13,660 nucleotides of DNA, taken from JAJTFW01 sp031421935. Lineage in GTDB: Bacteria; Bacteroidota; Bacteroidia; AKYH767-A; OLB10. Positions 7,972 through 13,361 of the stretch are shown one piece after another. The notes under the pieces are model-generated. The model did no database searches and was not told the origin of the DNA. It worked only from the letters and a program-made list of their open reading frames with translations. The position numbers and the translations under genes are program-made. The stretch covers positions 1 through 13,660 of the forward strand of contig JANOPQ010000137.1 in assembly GCA_031421935.1 (NCBI GenBank). The letters run 5' to 3'. Every line of letters begins with the position of its first letter. Within the stretch, counting starts at the first letter, position 1.

Positions 7972-8046
7972 CCCACATTTGTCATTATAAATGACAAATG
8001 TGCCCACAGGGCGACGAATTCATTGATAAATCAATGAATTGTCGGG
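7972..8046 (+). repeat. Left half-unit of the composite palindromic element
   Basis: Order on the plus strand: CCC 7972-7974; palindrome A with 12-bp arms 7975-7986 and 7990-8001 and loop ATA; GCCC-ACA-GGGC mini-hairpin 8002-8012; GACG 8013-8016; palindrome B with 11-bp arms 8017-8027 and 8030-8040 and loop AA; GTC 8041-8043; GGG 8044-8046. GAC pairs with GTC around palindrome B, leaving one G (8016) bulged, and CCC can close on GGG, giving a cloverleaf-like 75-nt fold with three hairpin arms. Confidence 0.8.
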
Positions 8047-8051
8047 ATTAA

Positions 8052-8165
8052 CCCTGACATTGATTTTAAAGCAATTCTTAAAATCGTTTAACTAAATTAT
8101 TTGAATTATTGCTTTAAAATCAATCGTCAGCCCGTAGGGCAAAAAAGTCTAATGACTTTTTTGGG
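8052..8165 (-). repeat. Right half-unit of the composite palindromic element (inverted)
   Basis: Order on the minus strand: CCC 8165-8163; palindrome A with 9-bp arms 8162-8154 and 8149-8141 (AAAAAAGTC/GACTTTTTT); GCCC-TAC-GGGC 8140-8130; TGACG 8129-8125; palindrome B with 17-bp arms 8124-8108 and 8075-8059 around a 32-nt loop; GTCA 8058-8055; GGG 8054-8052. Compared with the left half an extra T before GACG is matched by an extra A after GTC, forming one more base pair while the bulged G (8125 complement) is retained. The loop contains TTAAAATC (8078-8085), which can pair alternatively with GATTTTAA (8062-8069). Confidence 0.75.
8141..8162. terminator. A-run/T-run hairpin, possible bidirectional terminator
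   Basis: The arms AAAAAAGTC and GACTTTTTT (9 bp) with loop TAAT have the A-tract and T-tract layout of a terminator readable in either direction. It is the outer palindrome of the right half-unit, so it may serve the M23 gene as a distal terminator or simply belong to the repeat. The GC part of the stem is very short. Confidence 0.4.
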
Positions 8166-8190
8166 TTTATATTTTTATCTTTAACACAAT

Positions 8191-8613
8191 ATGATGATTA
8201 CACATTGGATAGACCCTGTTGAATTTGCGAGCTTAATCACCCGACTCATTGTTGGATTTTTATTCTGTATACAGGGGTATGATAAAATTTTTAATGTTGG
8301 AAAAACGGAAGTCAATGCTGCTATTCTTCCTTCCTTTCAGAAGATTGGATTGCCCGATAATTTCACCAAAGTATTTTTATTTCTCACCTCGTGGATAGAA
8401 TTCATTGCGGGAGGATTGTTGATTTTAGGACTTTTAAAATATGGGTGTATCTACTTATTGGGTATTGATTTGCTTTTTGTCGTGATTGGAATGAGTTTAA
8501 TTCAACCCGTATTAGATCTAAAACATATTTTCCCACGACTTATTTTACTAATCATTCTGCTCTTACTTCCTGCAGAAGCGGATGTGTTTAGTTTGGATCA
8601 TCTCATCTTTTAA
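8191..8613 (+). CDS. DoxX family membrane protein
   Basis: A 140-residue integral membrane protein with four hydrophobic segments and the DoxX family opening: a first helix with LITRLIVGFLFCIQGYDKIFNVG (residues 15-37), then a second segment with ... WIEFIAGGLLILG (68-80). DoxX proteins are small four-helix inner-membrane proteins linked to quinone-dependent redox reactions or membrane redox stress; family members differ and no catalytic residues can be assigned here. The ATG at 8191 is followed by a second ATG at 8194; either could be used. Upstream, TATCTTTA (8176-8183) resembles a -7 box but without a clear -33 element. It is the first gene of a four-gene plus-strand operon; the next gene starts 5 bp after its stop. 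Confidence 0.8.
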   Translation: MMITHWIDPVEFASLITRLIVGFLFCIQGYDKIFNVGKTEVNAAILPSFQKIGLPDNFTKVFLFLTSWIEFIAGGLLILGLLKYGCIYLLGIDLLFVVIGMSLIQPVLDLKHIFPRLILLIILLLLPAEADVFSLDHLIF

Positions 8614-8618
8614 AAACA

Positions 8619-9347
8619 ATGATCACCTTTTACATTTTAGCCTTAATTTCAGAAATTATAGGTACAGTGGGCGGCTTTGGTTCCTCTGTATTCTTTGTTC
8701 CCTTGGCTACCTTTTTCTTTGAGCCAAAAATTGTATTAGGTCTTACGGCTTTACTACACATCTTTAGCAACCTTTCAAAACTCATTCTCTTCAGAAAACA
8801 CATCGACTTCAAAATTTTTAAACTTTTTGGAATTCCAGGAATAATTGGAGTTGCCATAGGGGCATTTGCATCTGTGTACTTAATCTTTACCTACGGAGCA
8901 TTGATGCTTGGTATTTTTCTTCTCGGTTTTTCATTGCTTTTCTTACTCAAACCAAAACTCGAAATAACACCAACGCCAAAGAACGCCGTAGCAGGGGGGA
9001 GCATTGCCGGATTTTTAGCTGGACTCATTGGCACGGGTGGAGCGGTTCGAGGAGCGGCCATGGCAGCTTACAACCTCGAAAAATCTGCATTTGTAGCCAC
9101 TTCAGCAGCGATTGATATGGGCGTTGATGTAACGCGCGCAATTATTTATTTGGGAAATGATTATTTGCAAGCAAAAGAATATTCCTACATTCCTATGCTC
9201 ATTGTTGTTTCTTTTGTAGGTTCGGTGATTGGAAAAAAATTATTGCAAAGAATTAGTCAAGAGATGTTTCGAAAAATTGTTTTGGTATTAATAGGGCTCA
9301 TCGGAATCGTTTCCATAATTCATTATCTTTATTCTTCCTCTTTATGA
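8619..9347 (+). CDS. TSUP family (TauE/SafE) membrane transporter
   Basis: A 242-residue, very hydrophobic protein with about seven to eight predicted membrane segments and the internal duplication of the sulfite exporter TauE/SafE (TSUP) family. The first repeat carries GTVGGFGSSVFFVPLATFF (residues 15-33) and the second GLIGTGGAVRGAAMAAYNL (about 136-154), the two glycine-rich re-entrant motifs of the family. Members export or import sulfur-containing anions such as sulfite, sulfoacetate or thiosulfate, and sometimes other organic anions; the substrate here is unknown. Length matches single-gene TSUP proteins. Its last four bases ATGA also contain the start codon of the following CDF gene, which strongly implies coupled translation. 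Confidence 0.87.
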   Translation: MITFYILALISEIIGTVGGFGSSVFFVPLATFFFEPKIVLGLTALLHIFSNLSKLILFRKHIDFKIFKLFGIPGIIGVAIGAFASVYLIFTYGALMLGIFLLGFSLLFLLKPKLEITPTPKNAVAGGSIAGFLAGLIGTGGAVRGAAMAAYNLEKSAFVATSAAIDMGVDVTRAIIYLGNDYLQAKEYSYIPMLIVVSFVGSVIGKKLLQRISQEMFRKIVLVLIGLIGIVSIIHYLYSSSL

Positions 9348-10363
9348 GAAAAACAGCTCCTATAAATATTAAATCAAAAGTGAGCGCCATTCGCTGGGTG
9401 TTGTTCTTTTCATTCATCATCATGATGGTGAAATTTTCTGCATGGTATTTTTCAAAGTCTGGAGCTATTTTGAGTGATGCTTTAGAATCACTCATCAACA
9501 TTGCCACCAGTTTTTTTGCGCTATACAGTTTATTCTACGCTTCAAAATTGAAAGATGCGGATCATCCTTACGGGCATGGAAAAATTGAATATTTAGCAGT
9601 AGGATTTGAAGGTGCGTTGATTTTTGGAACGGGAATGTATATCATCATTAATGCAATTCAACATTTTTTTATTCCACATGAATTACAAAATATCGATTTG
9701 GGTATCATTTTAACTATTGTTTCCACGATAGGAATGTGGTGGATGAGTCGATTTTTAAGACGGAAGGGAGATGAAAACAACTCAGCGATTTTAAAGGCCG
9801 ATGGTCAACATTTTAAGGCAGATGCGATAACGAGTGGTGGATTAATTATTGGTCTTGTTGCCTATCGATTTACAGGTTGGGATTGGATTGATCCAACATT
9901 AGCCATACTTTTAGCGTTACATATTATGGGTAGTGGCATTAAATTATTGAGAGAAGCCATCAATCATTTACTCGACAAAGCGGACATGGAAACGATTGAA
10001 AATATCACCAATTCACTTCAAAAATACCGAGAGGATTCGTGGATCGACATTCATAATTTGAGACTACAAAAATTCGGACATTATTTACATGTGGATTGTC
10101 ATCTCACCTTGCCGTATTATTATCCCCTCGACAAAGTACATGAACACACCAAGAAACTAGAACATGTGTTAAATTTAGATGTTGAGAATCATGTAGAAGT
10201 ATTTGTTCACACCGACCCTTGCATGGAAATTCCTTGTAATATTTGTTCGGTCAAGGATTGTCCCGTACGAAGAATGCCACAAGTTTCACAAATAAAATGG
10301 ACGAGTGAAAACTTAATGCTCAATAAAAAACATCAATTAACCGATAAAACATTAACATCATGA
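9344..10363 (+). CDS. Cation diffusion facilitator family transporter with C-terminal cysteine cluster
   Basis: A 339-residue CDF transporter, an inner-membrane proton-coupled exporter of divalent metals such as Zn, Fe, Mn or Cd. Six membrane helices occupy about residues 15-205. DADHPYGHGKIEY (71-83) is the conserved loop after helix 2, and H156-FKA-D160 supplies the helix-5 metal ligands. Helix 2 reads SDALESLIN, so D45, E48 and N52 stand where many zinc members have D, H or D, and D; I recall this SDALES..N variant from a bacterial CDF subgroup, and it may alter metal preference. A cytoplasmic domain follows (about 212-290), and then an extension with four cysteines, C293-x4-C298-x2-C301-x4-C306, which looks like a metal or iron-sulfur site. 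It overlaps TSUP and the universal stress gene by 4 bases each (ATGA). Metal specificity is undetermined. Confidence 0.92.
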   Translation: MRKTAPINIKSKVSAIRWVLFFSFIIMMVKFSAWYFSKSGAILSDALESLINIATSFFALYSLFYASKLKDADHPYGHGKIEYLAVGFEGALIFGTGMYIIINAIQHFFIPHELQNIDLGIILTIVSTIGMWWMSRFLRRKGDENNSAILKADGQHFKADAITSGGLIIGLVAYRFTGWDWIDPTLAILLALHIMGSGIKLLREAINHLLDKADMETIENITNSLQKYREDSWIDIHNLRLQKFGHYLHVDCHLTLPYYYPLDKVHEHTKKLEHVLNLDVENHVEVFVHTDPCMEIPCNICSVKDCPVRRMPQVSQIKWTSENLMLNKKHQLTDKTLTS

Positions 10364-11193
10364 AAACTATTCTATGTCCCACCGATTTCAGTAAAGGATC
10401 AGAAAATGCAGTTCGTTATGCCATTGAATTAGCGCGCAAATACAAAAGCAAGATCCTATTATTGCATGCCTATGAAACGCCCGTAATTTATACTGATGTT
10501 TCCGTATCCACGGTACAAATTGATTTTAATGTATTGAAAGAAGATGCGCTCAAACAATTGAAAAAATTTTATACTAAGATGTTAGAGAAAGCAAAGGATG
10601 TACCTTTCGAACTCATCCTTCAACAAGGACTTCCATCGGCACGCACCACCGAAATTGCTACTGAAAAAAAAGTGGATATGATTGTGATGGCAAACACATC
10701 CTCAACCGAAGTGCAGCGATTTTTTATTGGAAGCAATGCTTCCAGAGTCATCAAGGATGCACCCTGCAAAGTGATGCTCATCCCACAGAAATCGAAATTT
10801 AACGGAATGAAAAAAATTGTTTTTAGCACCGACCTAAGTGATGAAAATTTGACCGCCTCTAACGAAGTTGTGGAAATAGCCAAGATGTTTAAATCTGAAA
10901 TCATCTTCCTCAACGTCGACAACAAAAGTTTAGTTCATGATGATTCCGATTTATCAAGAGTAACACAGCGCATCAAGCAATATGTAACTTATCCAAAAAT
11001 GAAAGGCTTTGTTTGTACTGATCTAAACGTAGCTGATGGAATCACCTATTTCCTCAAAAACGAAAAAGCCGATTGTCTTGCTATGGTCACCCATCACCGC
11101 AAATTCTTACAAGCGATGGCCAATCCAAGTATTACTAAGAGAGTTTCTTATCAGGCGGATATTCCGATGTTGGTAATACATCTTCCGCATTAG
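10360..11193 (+). CDS. Universal stress protein, two tandem Usp domains
   Basis: A 277-residue cytoplasmic protein with two Usp domains: residues 1-142, starting MKTILCPTDFSKGSENAVRYA, and about 147-277, starting MKKIVFSTDLSDENLTASNEV. Two-domain UspA proteins of this length are frequent in Bacteroidota and act in stress and starvation responses, often binding ATP. In the first domain the expected G-x2-G part of the nucleotide motif is replaced by NTSS (residues about 111-114), while IGS and the following helix remain, so ATP binding may be weakened or lost. The second domain ends HHRKFLQAMANPSITKRVSYQADIPMLVIHLP and has no such motif. The ATG overlaps the CDF stop by 4 bases. It closes the operon, suggesting metal or redox stress as the setting, which is inference from position. 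Confidence 0.9.
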   Translation: MKTILCPTDFSKGSENAVRYAIELARKYKSKILLLHAYETPVIYTDVSVSTVQIDFNVLKEDALKQLKKFYTKMLEKAKDVPFELILQQGLPSARTTEIATEKKVDMIVMANTSSTEVQRFFIGSNASRVIKDAPCKVMLIPQKSKFNGMKKIVFSTDLSDENLTASNEVVEIAKMFKSEIIFLNVDNKSLVHDDSDLSRVTQRIKQYVTYPKMKGFVCTDLNVADGITYFLKNEKADCLAMVTHHRKFLQAMANPSITKRVSYQADIPMLVIHLPH

Positions 11194-11220
11194 GGTTGCT
11201 CGCTTCGGGAAGGATTGGTT

Positions 11221-11301
11221 ACGAACTTGCCTGCAGCAAGCAGGTTACGAATCTTTACGAATGTACGAATTACGAATTTAGACGAATCTACGAATACACG
11301 A
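11221..11301. repeat. ACGAA repeats with a 25-bp higher-order period
   Basis: ACGAA occurs at 11221, 11247, 11257, 11265, 11272, 11282, 11290 and 11297. From 11247 on the spacings are 10, 8, 7, 10, 8, 7, so 11247-11271 and 11272-11296 are two copies of a 25-bp unit. Overlapping short palindromes (CTTGC/GCAAG and CCTGC/GCAGG, 11225-11244) precede it. I recall similar ATTCGT-rich intergenic filler from Bacteroidota genomes. Confidence 0.7.
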
Positions 11302-11332
11302 AAATCGGATCTCTAGTGCACTCGTATATTTG

Positions 11333-11348
11333 TCGCGAGGCTTCGCGA
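11333..11348. repeat. TCGCGA inverted repeat
   Basis: TCGCGA, loop GGCT, TCGCGA: a 6-bp GC-rich stem whose arms are themselves palindromic. No T-run follows on either strand, so a terminator role is not supported. Confidence 0.45.
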
Positions 11349-11410
11349 TTAGATTACTAAATAATAAATAGCTCTAAAGGAAAACAGATCATTACCACAT
11401 TAATGTTCCA

Positions 11411-11444
11411 GCCTCTCCCCAACCCCTCTCCAAAGGCGAGGGGC
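11411..11444. repeat. CCCCTC/GAGGGG hairpin repeat
   Basis: The arms 11423-11431 (CCCCTCTCC) and 11435-11443 (GGCGAGGGG) pair with one mismatch around AAA. The pyrimidine-rich lead GCCTCTCCCCAA precedes it. I recall this pattern as a widespread dispersed intergenic hairpin in Bacteroidota; that is memory, not a search. Confidence 0.6.
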
Positions 11445-11460
11445 TATAGAAAAATCAATT

Positions 11461-11502
11461 TTCTCTAGTGTTCTCAAGTGACCTCTTGTGTCTTTAGTGT
11501 TA
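11461..11502. repeat. AGTG/TGTG-rich low-complexity stretch
   Basis: Short degenerate copies of CTAGTGT, AAGTGAC, TTGTGTC and TTAGTGTT follow each other at about 8-11-base spacing. The pattern resembles the GTGTCTTTGTG-type filler seen between genes in many Bacteroidota. The copies are too diverged for a defined unit. Confidence 0.4.
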
Positions 11503-11616
11503 AAAAAAAGGATTTTCCGAAGCTATAAATACTATCTAAAAAATTCTCTATTTGCCTTAAGCGTGCAGCATTAATTTCTATTCGAAGTGAAATTATTTAA
11601 TTGAGAATAAGTAAAT

Positions 11617-11644
11617 CTAGCAGCTAGAAGCTAGAAGCTAGCAG
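11617..11644. repeat. 7-bp tandem repeat, four copies (CTAGMAG)
   Basis: CTAGCAG, CTAGAAG, CTAGAAG, CTAGCAG follow one another without a gap. It lies 60 bp beyond the T9SS gene stop, outside any reading frame, and could vary in copy number. Confidence 0.75.
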
Positions 11645-11703
11645 CTCAACTCCATTACGTGCATAAAACTTTATTCATCAATAATTTTTTGCGAAATAAA
11701 AAA

Positions 11704-13230
11704 CTACCATTTCACAAACTTCCCCACCAACACTTCCTTCTCCGTACTGAGTCTCACAATATAAACTCCATCCGCTTGAGAAGAAAAAGAACTACTTTTC
11801 GAAAAATAACTTCCATCCGTTTCAGATGAAATTCGTTCCATTAATTGACCATTGATGTTATAAAACTCTAATGTTGCTTTTCTTCCTTGCAACTCCTCGG
11901 CATTCACAAAAACCGTTTGCCATGTTTTGTCATAGTAGAGTTTTAACTCTTTGTTTTTTGGAAATAAGTCATTTAATCCAACAGTGGTGAGTGTGTCGCA
12001 AGGACTACCATGTAATGTATCGAGTTCATAGTTATGGTTGTTAGGCAGTCCCCAATAAGCTTTGTGTCCACCTAAGTTAAAACTAAATGGTTGGTAATCG
12101 CATGCCGAGCCTATGCTGTCTGGGTAATTAATTACTGAGAGATTTGAATTGGTTGTATTCACTGTTCCATAACAATATAAATAATCATAACAGGTATCGG
12201 CACCTGCCCAAGTAACGCTATGATATATTTTGCCGTCAGGACCCATCTCCAACAAACCGGGAGTATCAGGAGCTAAAAATGTAGCCAATGTATCTGCACT
12301 AGCGAGAAAATTCGAAGCATTTAAGTCGAATTGATAAAGGTATCCTGTATCCTGATTGAAGGTCTGATAAATTTGTGAAATATATAATTTGCTTTCATCG
12401 GGTGACACTTCAAATCCCCAGCACCACTGTAAGGGACTTCCTAAATTATTATAGGTAATTTGATTCGAAACAACTCCGTTGCATCGATCAAAATCAAATC
12501 GCTCCACTATACCTCTTGAGGCTACATTATATAAATGGTTACCATCATTATTAAATTTTAATCTAAAGGTACCTTCTGCAGTTGCAAGTATTCCAATATT
12601 TTGTGTTGGATTCGCTGTTACACCTGAAGGACTAATTAAATAAGCGGTAATATCATTTTTAGGAGTGAAGTCCCAACCTCTAGCAAGAACCCACCAATCT
12701 CTTCCATTCCCATGACGCACAGCTGTTATTCCATCACAAACTCGATCCGTTCTTAATTGAACATTCTTCTGCACAACTTTTCCTAAACCACCATTATACG
12801 ATAGATCAATAATTGAAAAATATAATCCTTGTGTCGCGCTAGTTACTCCTGCACTAAATATATAAAATCGATTCAGATTAGCAGGGTCAGGAACAATCAC
12901 CATTTCTTGGTACCATAGTGCACCAACTAGTGAATCTCCACTTTCCATCACTACATGATTTTTACTGACTACAGTCCCATCCGTAAAAATTGTATTTGGG
13001 GCAAGCCATTGTGCCCAATTTGGAGACCCACAATAAAATAATAAATCGCCAGCACTGTCACAAATACTAGCACATGTTCCTCTCACGCGAAGAATACTAT
13101 TTGCCGGTTGTGGATTTGCCAAATTTTTGAAATCAATTCCAGCGCTATCACCGAATGCCCAATACCGGTCCGTAAACTGTGCGGAGAGGGAGGAGGATGC
13201 GAGAATTAAAATGAATAAAATTCGGAGCAT
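11704..13230 (-). CDS. Secreted protein with T9SS type A C-terminal sorting domain, beta-propeller-like
   Basis: A 508-residue exported protein. The first 18 residues (MLRILFILILASSSLSAQ) are a signal peptide. The middle (about 20-420) has repeated beta-rich segments with aromatic and asparagine/aspartate turns, such as RFYIFSAG, HLYNVASRGIVERFDFD and KLYISQIY...GYLYQFDL, resembling a beta-propeller; I cannot name the family or a ligand. The last about 80 residues (LKLYYDKTWQTVFVNAEEL...YNINGQLMERISS...GVYIVRLSTEKEVLVGKFVKW) form a type A sorting domain, which directs transport across the outer membrane by the type IX system and usually attachment to the surface or release. I chose the ATG at 13230. 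The frame is open to 13440 in the tandem array, but only this start gives a signal peptide. It is convergent with the universal stress gene. Composition is ordinary; no catalytic motif is visible. Confidence 0.87.
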   Translation of the reverse strand: MLRILFILILASSSLSAQFTDRYWAFGDSAGIDFKNLANPQPANSILRVRGTCASICDSAGDLLFYCGSPNWAQWLAPNTIFTDGTVVSKNHVVMESGDSLVGALWYQEMVIVPDPANLNRFYIFSAGVTSATQGLYFSIIDLSYNGGLGKVVQKNVQLRTDRVCDGITAVRHGNGRDWWVLARGWDFTPKNDITAYLISPSGVTANPTQNIGILATAEGTFRLKFNNDGNHLYNVASRGIVERFDFDRCNGVVSNQITYNNLGSPLQWCWGFEVSPDESKLYISQIYQTFNQDTGYLYQFDLNASNFLASADTLATFLAPDTPGLLEMGPDGKIYHSVTWAGADTCYDYLYCYGTVNTTNSNLSVINYPDSIGSACDYQPFSFNLGGHKAYWGLPNNHNYELDTLHGSPCDTLTTVGLNDLFPKNKELKLYYDKTWQTVFVNAEELQGRKATLEFYNINGQLMERISSETDGSYFSKSSSFSSQADGVYIVRLSTEKEVLVGKFVKW

Positions 13231-13361
13231 GGAAATGGTTTGGTTGGGTAAATATATGGGTTTCGCACGGGATTTCTTTATATTGAATTTTTTGCATGGG
13301 ATAAAGAGGGATTCGATTCGGGAGCACTGCGTATATGAGTTAATTGAGTTTAAAGGATAAG
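13231..13361. other. Upstream region of the T9SS protein gene
   Basis: This stretch lies between the T9SS start codon and the tandem array. On the minus strand TATATTTA (complement of 13245-13252) resembles a -7 box about 15 bases before the ATG, but no good -33 element accompanies it. No coding sequence or stable hairpin is seen. Confidence 0.3.

Larger units (their letters stand above)
7972..8165. repeat. Composite palindromic element: two inverted half-units sharing a GC-rich frame
   Basis: Almost the entire gap between the M23 peptidase and the DoxX gene is paired DNA. It splits at ATTAA (8047-8051) into two half-units in opposite orientation. Each follows the order CCC, palindrome A, GCCC, three bases, GGGC, (T)GACG, palindrome B, GTC(A), GGG. 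The four palindromes differ completely in sequence, while the GC-rich connectors are retained. No reading frame, target-site duplication or transposase is visible. I do not recognise the element; structured RNA, terminator block or non-autonomous mobile repeat are the main candidates. Confidence 0.8.
11194..11703. other. Gene-free intergenic region made of several low-complexity repeats
   Basis: The 510 bp between the convergent universal stress and T9SS genes contain no plausible coding sequence. I find an ACGAA-based repeat, a TCGCGA hairpin, a CCCCTC/GAGGGG hairpin, an AGTG-rich stretch and a 7-bp tandem repeat, listed separately where clear. A clean terminator for either flanking gene is not visible; a short T-rich stretch follows the T9SS stop on the minus strand. 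Confidence 0.75.

Noticed and set aside
7587..7997. Minus-strand 136-residue open frame
   Set aside because: It is antisense to the end of the M23 gene and runs into the palindromic element; no family features.
7972..8046. tRNA-like gene (75 nt, three hairpin arms)
   Set aside because: Closing stem is only 3 bp, arms are 11-12 bp with 2-3 nt loops, and there is no anticodon or T-loop consensus.
7972..8165. Integron attC sites, because of imperfect palindromes with a bulged G
   Set aside because: No RYYYAAC/GTTRRRY core pairs at the ends, no cassette genes and no integrase in the window.
11333..11348. Intrinsic terminator at the TCGCGA hairpin
   Set aside because: No T-run follows the stem on either strand and it lies 140 bp after the nearest stop codon.
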